A DNA stretch of 60,943 bases from Fibrobacter succinogenes. GTDB lineage: Bacteria > Fibrobacterota > Fibrobacteria > Fibrobacterales > Fibrobacteraceae. Numbering within the stretch: the first letter of the stretch is position 1; each line of letters opens with the position of its first letter. The stretch is from positions 1-60,943 of the forward strand of contig NZ_CACZDK010000034.1 of the NCBI RefSeq assembly GCF_902779965.1. The letters are read 5' to 3'. Of this stretch, positions 17,909 to 26,720 are shown one piece after another. The notes beneath the pieces were generated by a model. The model saw only the letters and a list, made by a program, of their open reading frames with translations, searched no databases and was not told the origin of the DNA. A program made the position numbers and the translations under genes.

Positions 17909-19675
17909 CTGATACATCTTTTCAATTTGTTCGGCGTATCGTTTTTCTGCAACGGTGCGCCGAATTTTTAATGTGGGCGTCAAAAGGCCCGATTCGATGG
18001 TGAGTTCGTCACCGATTAAAGTCCATTTGCGAATTTGTTCCCAATGGTTCAATTTTTCATTGAGATGTTCGATGTGGCGATTGATGGCATCGCGGACAAG
18101 CGGTGACTTTAGCGCATTTTCAACATCGTAGTCTTCGTTTTGCGGCTTGAGCATGCGGCGGACGCCTACTGGGTTCAGCCAAATAATTGCAGAAACAAAT
18201 TTACGATCGTTCGCAATGACAAGCGCTTGCTCGACAAGCGGGTGGCGGATGATTTCAAGTTCGATGGGGTTTGGGCTGACGTATTTGCCGGTGCTTGTTT
18301 TTAGAAGTTCCTTGATGCGCCCGGTAAAGTAAAGGTATCCATCATCGTCAAAATAGCCTTGGTCGCCAGAGTGGTAAAATCCGTCTTCGGTAAAGGCGCT
18401 GGCGTTTAAATCAGGGCGGTTGTGGTAGCCTTTAAAAACACTTTCACCGCGCACTTGGATTTCGCTGCATTTCCCGATTCGAACGTCGAGGTGGGGGAGC
18501 GGCTTGCCAATGGAACCGGGCCTGATAGCTTGTTTGCAATTTGCAGAAACGACGGGCGAACATTCTGTCATGCCGTAGCCCTCGAAAACGGGGAGCCCGA
18601 TGTTCAACAGAAAGCGCAATATGGATTTGTTCAATGCACTGCTGCCCGAAATAATCATGCGAAAATTGCCACCGACGGCTTCGCGCATTTTTTTATAAAC
18701 GAACAGATTGAAAATGCGGTGCAAAAGGCTAGGACATTTATTGGGGTCTTTAATTTTTGCAATCTTGATGGCGTGCTTGATCAGGTGCTGCTTGAGTCCC
18801 TTGGCGCGGTCGGCGGCGGTAGTCATGCTTTCGTAAAGGCGTTCAAGAATGCGCGGAACAACGATCATGATGGTCGGGCGGACCTCGCGCAAAATGTGCG
18901 AAAGGTTGTTGGGATTGTCTCCAAAGTAAATAGCGACACCGCTTAATGTGTAAAAGTAAACGGCCATGCGTTCGAGAACATGCGCCACTGGGAGTATTGT
19001 AAGGCACGAATCTTTTTGCGAATCGAACTGGAACATCGGGGCTATGTTTTGAATTTGTACTAACATGTTCCGATGCGTGAGTTCGACGCCCTTGGGACGT
19101 CCCGTGGATCCACTTGTGTAGATGATGCTAAAAATGTCATCTGAATTGATTGTTGCAAGCTGGTTGTCAATCCATTGGGCGCGCATTTCGTCGGCGAGCG
19201 CGTCGTATCCTCTTTTGAGAAATTCGTCCCAGTAAATCCCGTTGGCGGGAAGTGTAGAATTTTTTTCGATACAGATAATATTTTTAAAGGACGGCAAGTT
19301 GTCGAGGAGCGGCGCGTCCAGTTCTTCTATGGAATTGACGATGAGAATTTTGATGTTCGCGTCGTTGCTTTGGAACGCAAAATTCTCGGAAGAAATGTTG
19401 GGAAAGAGCGGAACGACTTTGGAGTGGTTCAGTTGGATGGCAATGTCTGCAATGAGCCAGTTCGGCGAGCTCGGAGCGATGATTCCTACGCTTTCGCTTT
19501 TGTTTAATCCAAGAGCGTTTAATGCGAGTGCGAATGCCTTGGTATTCTTTTTCAATGATTCCTTGGAATAGTGAATCCACTCGCCGTCTTTACGGTGATA
19601 CCATCCCCTAAAATCGGATCGGTCGCAGTTCGCGAAGAACATTGCCGGCAGAGATTTAAATTGAAGCCCTTCCAT
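17903..19675 (-). CDS. Long-chain acyl-CoA synthetase (AMP-forming)
   Basis: 590 aa, ANL superfamily (FadD15/AMP-binding). Activates fatty acids via an acyl-AMP to acyl-CoA. Seen: P-loop-like IIYTSGSTGRPKGVELTHRNM (about 189-209), the GYGMTECSPVVSANC motif, and the YHSGDQGYFDDDGYLYFTGRIKELLKTS hinge region with the Asp and Arg that bind ribose; the C-terminal Lys-containing tail is present. Length is typical. In a Gram-negative gut bacterium it probably feeds lipid remodelling or uptake of exogenous fatty acids. Monocistronic; the end lies in the repeat block it shares with serA. Confidence 0.92.
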   Translation of the reverse strand: MEGLQFKSLPAMFFANCDRSDFRGWYHRKDGEWIHYSKESLKKNTKAFALALNALGLNKSESVGIIAPSSPNWLIADIAIQLNHSKVVPLFPNISSENFAFQSNDANIKILIVNSIEELDAPLLDNLPSFKNIICIEKNSTLPANGIYWDEFLKRGYDALADEMRAQWIDNQLATINSDDIFSIIYTSGSTGRPKGVELTHRNMLVQIQNIAPMFQFDSQKDSCLTILPVAHVLERMAVYFYTLSGVAIYFGDNPNNLSHILREVRPTIMIVVPRILERLYESMTTAADRAKGLKQHLIKHAIKIAKIKDPNKCPSLLHRIFNLFVYKKMREAVGGNFRMIISGSSALNKSILRFLLNIGLPVFEGYGMTECSPVVSANCKQAIRPGSIGKPLPHLDVRIGKCSEIQVRGESVFKGYHNRPDLNASAFTEDGFYHSGDQGYFDDDGYLYFTGRIKELLKTSTGKYVSPNPIELEIIRHPLVEQALVIANDRKFVSAIIWLNPVGVRRMLKPQNEDYDVENALKSPLVRDAINRHIEHLNEKLNHWEQIRKWTLIGDELTIESGLLTPTLKIRRTVAEKRYAEQIEKMYQQ

Positions 19676-19793
19676 AATTTTAAAATAACATTCTATTTAT
19701 GAATATTGCAATTTTTTTTGAAAAAAATAGACTTTGTGTTATTTGCATCATTTGCAAAAACGGGGGCGAGTTTCTCTTCGAAAAATATTTCTT

Positions 19794-19805
19794 TATATTT
19801 AGGGT
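19794..19805 (+). promoter_or_regulatory. Putative -10 box, leaderless arrangement
   Basis: CTTTATATTTAGGGT-ATG: TATATT with 6 nt to the start codon and no Shine-Dalgarno. Confidence 0.4.
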
Positions 19806-20132
19806 ATGCTAAAAAAGTTGAATGATTACGAGAAAGAGCTCTTGGAAACGGCCGCGCGGGGAGTTCCGCTGACGGCGGAGGATTTGCTGTCGGTGCGGAC
19901 GCACATTGGCTTTTTTCAGCATGAGCGCTTGGTTCACGAATTGGTGATGATTCTTTTTGCGCTTTTGACTGTGGGCGGGATTCTATTCCTGATAGTGGTT
20001 CCCGATGTTGCCGTTATTGTATTGGACGTGTTGTTTTTTGTACTCTTGGTGCCGTACGTGAAGCATTACTACGGGCTTGAGAACGGGGTACAAAGGTTGT
20101 ACGACTTGTACGATAAATTGGAAAAATTGTAG
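19806..20132 (+). CDS. Small two-helix membrane protein, unknown
   Basis: 108 aa, not recognised. A charged N-terminal 40 residues (KLNDYEKELLETAARGVPLTAEDL) precede two closely spaced hydrophobic helices (about 43-65 and 68-85), then a cytoplasmic-looking tail NGVQRLYDLYDKLEKL. Coding is supported by the clean start after a TATATT box and by the terminator just after it. It lies alone between divergent or convergent genes. Confidence 0.65.
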   Translation: MLKKLNDYEKELLETAARGVPLTAEDLLSVRTHIGFFQHERLVHELVMILFALLTVGGILFLIVVPDVAVIVLDVLFFVLLVPYVKHYYGLENGVQRLYDLYDKLEKL

Positions 20133-20136
20133 GAAT

Positions 20137-20166
20137 GGCGACCCCGCAACGGAGTGCGGGGTGACA
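20137..20166. repeat. Short REP-like hairpin
   Basis: GCGACCCCGCA-ACGGAG-TGCGGGGTGAC, a compact palindrome with a GTGAC end like the REP elements. Confidence 0.4.
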
Positions 20167-20180
20167 GTTCGGAGGCTATG

Positions 20181-20214
20181 AAAAAAAGCAAGTCCATGGG
20201 GACTTGCTTTTTGA
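20181..20214. terminator. Bidirectional terminator
   Basis: AAAAAGCAAGTCC-ATGG-GGACTTGCTTTTT sits between the 108-aa gene (plus) and serS (minus) and has T runs on both strands. Confidence 0.9.
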
Positions 20215-20230
20215 AATTTAAAGGGATTCC

Positions 20231-21430
20231 TTACTTCTTCGGGGTGATGAATTCAAGCCCACCCATGTACGGACGCAGCACTTCAGGAATCTTGAGGGAG
20301 CCGTCTTTCTGCTGGTAGTTGTCGCAGATGCCGACCATCACGCGCGGAGTGGCGAGGCCAGAACCGTTAAGCGTGTGGAGGTAGACGTTCTTGCCGTTGA
20401 CCTTCGTCTTGATGTTGGCGCGGCGTGCCTGGTAGTCTTCGAAGTTCGAGCAGGAGCTGACTTCAAGCCACTTCTTTTCGACCGGAGCATAGACTTCGAG
20501 GTCGTAGCACTTGGCGGCGCCGAAACCGAGGTCGCCCTTGCAGAGTGCCAAGCGGTGGTAGGGGAGGCCGAGCTTTTCGAGAAGCTTTTCACCGAAGCGG
20601 GTGAGTTCTTCGTGGTCTTCGTAGCTGTGTTCCGGATGGGCGAAGTAAACCATTTCCACCTTGTTGAACTGGTGCAAGCGGAGAAGGCCGCGGGTGTCCT
20701 TGCCGTAGCTGCCGGCTTCACGGCGGAAGCAGGCGGAGTAAGCGCAGATGCGTTTCGGAAGTTCAGATTCCGGAATCACTTCGCCAGAGTAGAGGTTGGT
20801 GAGCGGGACTTCTGCAGTCGGGATGAGGAACAGGTCGTCATCCTTGTCGCAGCGGTACATGTCTTCTTCGAACTTCGGGAGCTGACCCGTGCCGCGCATG
20901 GTGTTGCGGGTAACGAGGTACGGCGGAGTGAATTCTTCGAAGCCTGCCTTCTGGTGTTCATCGAGGAAGAACTGGATGAGGGCGCGTTCGAGGCGAGAGC
21001 CGAGACCGCGATAGACCGGGAAGCCGGAACCGGAAATCTTGGCACCGCGTTCGAAGTCAAAAATGCCAAGGCGTTCGCCGAGAGTCTTGTGATCGACGCG
21101 GGCGAAGTCATCGTTCTTGGTGTAGTAGTCAAACGGGATCGGACCGTCTTTTTCGACAACGTTGTCCGAACTGTCCTTGCCTTCCGGAGAACGCGGAGCG
21201 ATGTTCGGAACGTGCATGAGCATTTCGGTCTGCTTGTAATCGAGTTCCTTGAGCTTCTTGTCGAGTTCGTCAATCTTGTTGCCGAGTTCGCGTGTGGCGG
21301 CCTGGGCTTCATCAGCGTTTTCGCCCTTCTTCTTGAGTTCGCCAATGCGCTTGGACTGGGCGTTGCGTTCACTCTTGAGGCGTTCGACTTCGGTGAGGAG
21401 CGGGCGGCGTTCGTTATCGACGGCGAGCAC
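20231..21430 (-). CDS. serS: Seryl-tRNA synthetase, start codon uncertain
   Basis: 399 aa from GTG 21430. Class II synthetase charging tRNA-Ser. N-terminal coiled-coil arm (LKSERNAQSKRIGELKKKG), motif 2 FRREAGSYGKDTRGLLRLHQFNKVE (split here for length: FRREAGSYGKD and RGLLRLHQFNKVE), motif 3 GSGLATPRVMVGICDNYQ. Odd point: the same frame upstream of GTG encodes KIFNIRENPEYYIAET and KKYTTVSLRD, the expected SerRS N-terminus, back to 21511, where an in-frame TAA (21514-21512) stops it. No ATG, GTG or TTG exists in that stretch. Translation may start at ATT 21508 (425 aa, family-typical length), or the start codon has been lost or mis-sequenced. Confidence 0.9.
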   Translation of the reverse strand: MLAVDNERRPLLTEVERLKSERNAQSKRIGELKKKGENADEAQAATRELGNKIDELDKKLKELDYKQTEMLMHVPNIAPRSPEGKDSSDNVVEKDGPIPFDYYTKNDDFARVDHKTLGERLGIFDFERGAKISGSGFPVYRGLGSRLERALIQFFLDEHQKAGFEEFTPPYLVTRNTMRGTGQLPKFEEDMYRCDKDDDLFLIPTAEVPLTNLYSGEVIPESELPKRICAYSACFRREAGSYGKDTRGLLRLHQFNKVEMVYFAHPEHSYEDHEELTRFGEKLLEKLGLPYHRLALCKGDLGFGAAKCYDLEVYAPVEKKWLEVSSCSNFEDYQARRANIKTKVNGKNVYLHTLNGSGLATPRVMVGICDNYQQKDGSLKIPEVLRPYMGGLEFITPKK

Positions 21431-21532
21431 GTCACGAAGGCTTACGGTCGTATATTTCTTTTCGGTTTCAGCAATATAATATTCCGGATTTTCACGGATG
21501 TTGAAAATTTTTTACGCGGTAAAAGATAGAAA

Positions 21533-21565
21533 AGTAGGAAGTAGGAAGTAGGAAGTAGGAAGTAA
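21533..21565. repeat. GTAGGAA array upstream of serS
   Basis: Four tandem GTAGGAA units (TTCCTAC read toward serS). On the serS strand the array ends in TACTTTTCTATCTTTTACC, with the same layout as upstream of ilvC and ffh. Confidence 0.75.
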
Positions 21566-21585
21566 AATTTTAACGAAAACCGATG

Positions 21586-21720
21586 ACTAATAGTTTGCGA
21601 CTATTAACCAAAATCTGCCAACTAGAATCCGCCAACAAAATTTTACTGGATGGGGCTAAGCACTAAGCTCTATTAACTAGTAACTCATAACTAGTAACTC
21701 ACAGCACAACGTCTCTGTTG
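21586..21720. repeat. Mixed word repeats between serS and the esterase gene
   Basis: TAGTTTGCGACTATTAACC, AGCACTAAGCTCTATTAAC, and AACTAGTAACTCATAACTAG with a second AACTAGTAACTC. No gene is visible in this spacer. Confidence 0.4.
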
Positions 21721-21839
21721 TTTGTCTTTACATCGGTAATTTATCGGGATATGTTGTTCCGAAATTTTTCGAATATACATTATAGCTTGGGAAAGGATAA
21801 GAACACTGGGTAAACAAAGAATCAAGAGGAGTACAAAAA

Positions 21840-23321
21840 ATGAAAATCCCTTTATTGCTTTTATTAGCAACATCTTTCTCTTTCGCCCAGTGGGGCGGCG
21901 GTGGCGGCAAATCCCTTAACGACTACAAAAACATGACAGTTTCTGGCAGACAAATCCACGTCTATGCCCCGTCCAATCTTAAGGACAACAGCCCGTTGCT
22001 CATTTCATGCCATGGTATGGATCAGGATCCCAACTACCAGCAGTCCAATACTCACTGGGAAGCGGTTGCCGATACGGCGGGCTTTGTCGTCGTTTATCCG
22101 AGGGGTGGAACGGGTATGAGTACTTGGGATATCCAGGGCGATAAGGATACCAAGTGGATGACCGAAATTATAGCCCAGATGCAAAAGGACTACAAAATCG
22201 ATACCAAGCGCGTGTATCTATCGGGCTTCTCGATGGGCGGTATGTTCACTTACCATTCCATGAGCAAGATTGCAGATAAAATTGCAGCGTTTGCTCCTAC
22301 GTCTGGTACGAATGTGTTCGGTGCCTCGAAGGCTCAGCGCCCGGTTCCTATCATTCATCCGCATGGAACTAACGACGATGTATTGAATTACAGTCAGGTT
22401 GAAGGTTTTATCAAGAATTACCGCGATCAGTTCCATTGCCCGTCTCAGGCTGAAGAGCAAAAGAATTATCCCAATGCAGAAAACTCTGGTGCTACTATGT
22501 ACACCTGGGGCCCTTGCGATGAAGGTGTTTATATCAAGCACTTGAAGCTCCCTGGCCGTGGCCATAGCCCTTCCAAGGCGGATGTTTCGGACATCTGGAA
22601 TTTTGTAAAGGAATGGACTGTGGATGGTAAAATTGGTGCGGCTCCGAAAATTGAAGTGCCGACGGATAGAGACTCTGTGTTTAACGGTTCCTTCTCGGAT
22701 TCGCTTGAACTTGCTGGCTGGACGCTGAACAAGAACAGCGGTGATGCCTCTTTGAAGTTTACTGACGGAAAGGCCGAAATCGCAGTGACTAAGAAGGGTT
22801 CCAAGGCTAGCGATATTCAGGTGGTTCAGAACGGTTTCCATTTCGAAAAGGGGCAGGGTTACAAGCTCACGTTTGATGCATCGGCTTCTGCAACAAGGAC
22901 TCTCGAAGTGAATATTGGAAAGAATTCCGGTTCGAAGAGCTATTTGGATTCTGCGGTGACGTTCGATCTCGGCTCTGACAAGAAAAACTTCGAAGTTAAG
23001 TTTGTCATGAGGGAATCTACCGATAAGAATGGTCGCGTGGCCTTTAATGCAGGGCTTGCAACGGGTAGCGTGTTCATTGACAATGTGGTGCTGACCAAGA
23101 TTGATTCAAGCGAAGTGGGCGGTAAGACCAGCATTGCAAACGGCAGGGTTTTGCTCTCCAGCGAAAGAACGTTCAGCGTTTACGATACGAAGGGTTCTTT
23201 TGTATGTAAATTGAAAACACACATGTGTGATGTTCAGATGAAACTGAACTCGATGAATCTTGAAAAGGGCTTGTACGTTGTAAAGGACGGTAGCTATAAT
23301 CAAGTATTCACTGTGAAGTAA
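21840..23321 (+). CDS. Secreted CE1/PHB-depolymerase-like esterase with CBM-like domain
   Basis: 493 aa. Signal peptide MKIPLLLLLATSFSFA. The alpha/beta hydrolase domain (about 30-265) has HGMDQDP, nucleophile motif GFSMGG (Ser about 130), an acidic PHGTNDDVLNY loop and a candidate His in GRGHSPSKADV; this is the LpqC/feruloyl and acetylxylan esterase group that removes side-chain esters from plant hemicellulose. Residues about 280-420 look like a beta-sandwich carbohydrate-binding module (VFNGSFSDSLELAGWTLN ... GSVFIDNVVL). The last about 65 residues (FSVYDTKGSF ... LEKGLYVVKDGSYNQVFTVK) resemble C-terminal sorting domains of the type IX secretion kind. AGAGGAG precedes the start. Confidence 0.85.
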   Translation: MKIPLLLLLATSFSFAQWGGGGGKSLNDYKNMTVSGRQIHVYAPSNLKDNSPLLISCHGMDQDPNYQQSNTHWEAVADTAGFVVVYPRGGTGMSTWDIQGDKDTKWMTEIIAQMQKDYKIDTKRVYLSGFSMGGMFTYHSMSKIADKIAAFAPTSGTNVFGASKAQRPVPIIHPHGTNDDVLNYSQVEGFIKNYRDQFHCPSQAEEQKNYPNAENSGATMYTWGPCDEGVYIKHLKLPGRGHSPSKADVSDIWNFVKEWTVDGKIGAAPKIEVPTDRDSVFNGSFSDSLELAGWTLNKNSGDASLKFTDGKAEIAVTKKGSKASDIQVVQNGFHFEKGQGYKLTFDASASATRTLEVNIGKNSGSKSYLDSAVTFDLGSDKKNFEVKFVMRESTDKNGRVAFNAGLATGSVFIDNVVLTKIDSSEVGGKTSIANGRVLLSSERTFSVYDTKGSFVCKLKTHMCDVQMKLNSMNLEKGLYVVKDGSYNQVFTVK

Positions 23322-23352
23322 TTTAGAATCCGCGAAAGCGGAAAAGTTTTGC

Positions 23353-23390
23353 AAAGTCCATGGCAATAAGGTTGTCATGGACTTTTTTTT
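23353..23390 (+). terminator. Esterase terminator
   Basis: AAAGTCCATGGCAA-TAAGG-TTGTCATGGACTTT followed by eight T. Confidence 0.9.
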
Positions 23391-23516
23391 CGATGGCCTG
23401 CGGAAAATGTGCGCGGCTTGTGGGGAGGGGGCTTGATATGTGATTAGGAATGCGTTTTGAAATGCAGTTAGGAATGCGTGCGGAACTTCACATGGCGAGT
23501 GGGGACGCGGGAATTT

Positions 23517-24917
23517 TTAGGCGATTGTTTCTGCGAGGAGGGCGAAGGGTTCCGCGTCGGAGATGCGGACGCGAAGCGTTGTTCCCGCTGGGAACGACCC
23601 CTGGAGTGCGACGGGGCGGTATGCTGTGTTGCGGGCGATTGTGGTGCCGCTGCGGTAGCCGGGCTTCTCGGTGACCACGGTGCATTCATCGCCGATCCAT
23701 TTGCGGTTGTTTTCGAGCGCAATCTGCTGGAACGCTTCGGCGAGAATCGCGGAGCGTTCATGCTTGATTGCGTCGGGAACGGCTGCATTACTTGCTTCGA
23801 GGCGTGCAGCGACGGTGTTCGGGCGCGCGACGAATCGCGTGATATTGCATACAGTCGGGTGCGTGTCTTTCAAAATGTTCAGCGTGTCGTTGAAATCTGC
23901 GGCGGATTCTCCGGGATAGCCAACGATTAAATCGGTACTGAGCGTGAACTTGCTAAAGCGTTTGTTGAATTCGTTGGCTAGTGTTACGTAATCTTGCGCG
24001 GTATGGCGGCGGTTCATTGCCTTGAGTACGTTTTCGCTACCGCTTTGCACAGGAATGTGAATGAATTTGTAAATGCGTTCGTCTGTGAAACAATCGAGCA
24101 ATGCTTCTTGATAGCCGAGCACATGGCGCGGGTTTCCCATGCCGAGTCGGATGCGGTAATTGCCGTTCACGTGAGTAAGGATTCTTTGCGTGAGTTCGGC
24201 AAGGTTCGTGCCGATGTCAAAACCGTAGCAGGCGCAGTCTTGGCCTGTAAGCTGGATTTCGAGGCAACCGTCATCGACGAGTGCTTGGACTTGATCGACA
24301 ATCGCGTTTGGCGCAAAGCTGTGGAGACGGCCCTTGACGAGATGCGTGCTGCAAAAAGCGCAGGCGTCGAGGCAGCCTTCTTCGATGTTCACGATGCCAA
24401 CGAATGGCGATTCGCGAAGGACGTTCTTGTGGCGATTGATTGCTTTGTCGCGATTGCTGTCCCTGTTGCTTCTATTGCGAGTGCGGTCTTGATCTGCGTT
24501 ACCCAAATCCACCCTAAATAGCGGGTCTTTTTCGAGATCGGCTAGCGTTGTGAATTGCACTTTCGGGACCGCTCGAATAGCTTCTTCGCGGAAGTCCTTG
24601 GGGGCGCAGCCCGTGATGTAAATGGGAACGTTCGGGTAGGCGCTTGCAGTTTTGCGCAGGAGTTTTAGGGCGCCGGAATTTCCTTTGACGGTGCAGACGT
24701 TGAGGTAGAATGCTTCGGGCACGGAATTTGCGGCGTTCCCATCATCATTTGCAGCGTTCCCACCGTCATTTGCGGCGATCCCATTTGCATTCGCGGCTTC
24801 TCCGACAGGGCGTTCTGGAAATTCAAACGTAACTTCGGATTTTCTGGAGAGGAGGCGCGCTATTTTTTCACCGTCGCCGAAGTTTGCGGCACAGCCTTGG
24901 CTTAAGACGACGATCAT
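23517..24917 (-). CDS. Radical SAM tRNA methylthiotransferase (CDKAL1/archaeal-like MtaB)
   Basis: 466 aa. Adds a methylthio group to t6A37 (or a related base) of tRNA. N-terminal UPF0004 domain with three Cys (SQGCAANFGDGEKI, YLNVCTVKGNSG, YITGCAPKDF), the radical SAM motif GCLDACAFCSTHLVKGRLHSF (CxxxCxxC), and a C-terminal TRAM-like domain. The NVCTVKG form is closer to archaeal and CDKAL1 enzymes than to typical bacterial MtaB or MiaB. Two low-complexity inserts are odd: 7-residue repeats of ANDGGNA type at about 42-64, encoded by 21-bp tandem repeats, and an Arg/Asn/Asp-rich stretch at about 134-160. ATGA overlap with the upstream gene. Confidence 0.85.
   Translation of the reverse strand: MIVVLSQGCAANFGDGEKIARLLSRKSEVTFEFPERPVGEAANANGIAANDGGNAANDDGNAANSVPEAFYLNVCTVKGNSGALKLLRKTASAYPNVPIYITGCAPKDFREEAIRAVPKVQFTTLADLEKDPLFRVDLGNADQDRTRNRSNRDSNRDKAINRHKNVLRESPFVGIVNIEEGCLDACAFCSTHLVKGRLHSFAPNAIVDQVQALVDDGCLEIQLTGQDCACYGFDIGTNLAELTQRILTHVNGNYRIRLGMGNPRHVLGYQEALLDCFTDERIYKFIHIPVQSGSENVLKAMNRRHTAQDYVTLANEFNKRFSKFTLSTDLIVGYPGESAADFNDTLNILKDTHPTVCNITRFVARPNTVAARLEASNAAVPDAIKHERSAILAEAFQQIALENNRKWIGDECTVVTEKPGYRSGTTIARNTAYRPVALQGSFPAGTTLRVRISDAEPFALLAETIA
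24730..24792. repeat. Three 21-bp tandem repeats inside the methylthiotransferase gene
   Basis: Units GCGGCGTTCCCATCATCATT, GCAGCGTTCCCACCGTCATT and GCGGCGATCCCATTTGCATT (each plus one base) are in tandem. They encode a 7-residue Ala/Asn/Asp/Gly repeat and keep frame. Confidence 0.8.
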
Positions 24918-26173
24918 TTGGTGAATTTTTCCAGCGTGATGCCGGGGTAATAGTGAGTTAGAATTTGTATGTAACTCTGGCCTGCCTGAGCGCGAGCGCG
25001 AGCGCCCATTTGGCAGAGTCCAACGCCATGCCCGAATCCCTTGCCTTTAAGAATCCACTGGTTTCCGCTGCGATGGATGCGAAAAAAACAGGAGGGGAGG
25101 ATAGTACCGCCGCGCTTGAACAGCCAGCGGATTTTGTCCGCCTTGGCGGTGAATTTCCCGTTGTTTGTCGAGATTTCGAGTATGTGGATGCGGCCGCTCT
25201 TGAGCGTGTCTAAAATGCTAATGGAATGGATGTTCGAAAAGCTCGGAACGTTTGCTTTGGCTTCTTTAGCGTTTGTCTGGAATAAATCACATAGCTCGTC
25301 TTCGGTAAATTCGCGGGTCCATTCGGTGTAATTCGATTCTCTGCACCAGGGCGTTCCATCGGGGCGAAGGTCGGGCTTGCTTTGTAGATAAGGGTGGTCG
25401 GGGCGGCCCCAGGTGACAACGCCTTCGGTTTGGCCTCCGCAAGTCGAGTGATAGTAAGCCGTGATGAATTCGCCGTTGTAGGTCATCACGACGCCTTCGG
25501 TTTCACGTACGGATTTGTCTGTAATTTCGGTTGAGCTGTGGAGGCCTTTGTAAACCTGGTCGCGGGTGTCTGCGTAAACATCGAAGCCTTGATTTTTGCG
25601 GCTTCCGAAGTGCTTGTATGCGTAGGTGCGTGCGGCGACAGCTTGTGCCTTGAGCGCTTCGAATTTGGATTCGTCGAGCTTGCCGATTTCGTAGGGAACG
25701 ACGCCTCGCAAGTATTCTTCGATGTCGATGATGTTGATGGCGTTTACTTTATTACCATTGGCGGAAACGACAAATTCGCCTTCGTAGCAGGCTTTACCGA
25801 GACCAGCCTTGTCGGTGGCGATGGCGATACATTCGCCAGGTGCAGAACCTGTGGCTTTGAAAACGCGGCGGTCGGCGGTCTGTTGGCGTTTCGCTTTAGT
25901 CTTGATTTTGAGTTTGCCTTTTACGGCTGTGATGTGCAATTCTTCGTTCTTGTGATGAACGAGGATGCTTGGCACGCCTACAAAAACGCCCACTTGGATA
26001 GGGCGATTGAGCTCATTTGAAATTTTTTGGGGAACAATGGTTTGCTCGGAAACGCTGCTAGTTTCAATCGGTTCTAGTTCTCTCGCATGTGACGGAGGTG
26101 CAAAAGTCAATGTCGCCAAGGTGAGTGGCGACATTGCTAGCGCTAAAACTGAAAGTAGCCGGCGAAGCCTCAT
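24914..26173 (-). CDS. SpoIID/LytB-domain exported protein
   Basis: 419 aa with a signal peptide (LRRLLSVLALAMSPLTLATL). SpoIID family proteins cleave or stimulate cleavage of peptidoglycan glycan strands lacking stem peptides. Seen: IINIIDIEEYLRGVVPYEIG, KAQAVAARTYAYKHFG (catalytic-region Glu and Lys/Ala run), YHSTCGGQTEGV, and GKGFGHGVGLCQMGARARAQ. Nothing suggests sporulation, so a role in cell-wall turnover or division is more likely. It lies between def (5-nt gap) and the methylthiotransferase (4-nt overlap) in one operon. Confidence 0.9.
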   Translation of the reverse strand: MRLRRLLSVLALAMSPLTLATLTFAPPSHARELEPIETSSVSEQTIVPQKISNELNRPIQVGVFVGVPSILVHHKNEELHITAVKGKLKIKTKAKRQQTADRRVFKATGSAPGECIAIATDKAGLGKACYEGEFVVSANGNKVNAINIIDIEEYLRGVVPYEIGKLDESKFEALKAQAVAARTYAYKHFGSRKNQGFDVYADTRDQVYKGLHSSTEITDKSVRETEGVVMTYNGEFITAYYHSTCGGQTEGVVTWGRPDHPYLQSKPDLRPDGTPWCRESNYTEWTREFTEDELCDLFQTNAKEAKANVPSFSNIHSISILDTLKSGRIHILEISTNNGKFTAKADKIRWLFKRGGTILPSCFFRIHRSGNQWILKGKGFGHGVGLCQMGARARAQAGQSYIQILTHYYPGITLEKFTK

Positions 26174-26178
26174 GAACC

Positions 26179-26718
26179 TTATTTTTTCTTGAGCTTTGCT
26201 TGCGTTTCTTTGGCCATCTTGCGGAGCTTGGATTGGTTCATCGTGCGGTCCGATGTCGAAATTTTATCGACAAAGAGGTCGCCGTTCAGGTGATCGCATT
26301 CGTGCTGGATGCAGCGCGCGAACAGGCCTTCACAGTTGTGAATTTCCTGAGCTTCGCCGTTGATGTCGAAGAATCGCACCGCAACTTTATCCGGGCGGAC
26401 TACGTTGCAGAAAATATCCGGGAGCGAGAGGCAGCCTTCATCGTAGTCGGTGGGCTTGGCGTCCGGTTCAGCTTCCCATTCGGGGTTGAACATGATGTAG
26501 GGGCGCGGTTCCTCTTCGTCGGGGATGGCGGTGTCGATTACCACGAGGCGGATGTTCTTGCCGATTTGCGGTGCGGCAAGTCCACAGCCAGGAGCTTCGT
26601 ACATGGTTTCGAGCATGTCTTTGGCGAGCTGGCGGAGTTCCGGCGTGATTTCGGTGATGGGTTCGCACTTTTTGCGAAGCACCGGGTCACCGTAAATTCT
26701 GATGGGGAGAATGGCCAT
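26179..26718 (-). CDS. def: Peptide deformylase
   Basis: 179 aa. Removes the formyl group from nascent N-terminal Met. The three metal and active-site motifs are present: GCGLAAPQIG (motif 1), EGCLSLPDIF (motif 2, Cys ligand) and QHECDHLNGDLF (motif 3, HExxH-type His ligands and Glu). The gap to yajC upstream is 2 nt, so the two are co-translated. Full length. Confidence 0.96.
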   Translation of the reverse strand: MAILPIRIYGDPVLRKKCEPITEITPELRQLAKDMLETMYEAPGCGLAAPQIGKNIRLVVIDTAIPDEEEPRPYIMFNPEWEAEPDAKPTDYDEGCLSLPDIFCNVVRPDKVAVRFFDINGEAQEIHNCEGLFARCIQHECDHLNGDLFVDKISTSDRTMNQSKLRKMAKETQAKLKKK

Positions 26719-26720
26719 GA

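Noticed and set aside
16624-17952. 442-codon open frame antisense to serA, overlapping the acyl-CoA synthetase end
   Set aside because: Shadow frame that crosses a repeat block and a real gene on both sides.
24914-26173. SpoIID-like gene as evidence of sporulation
   Set aside because: SpoIID/LytB domains are common in non-sporulating bacteria and no other sporulation gene is present.
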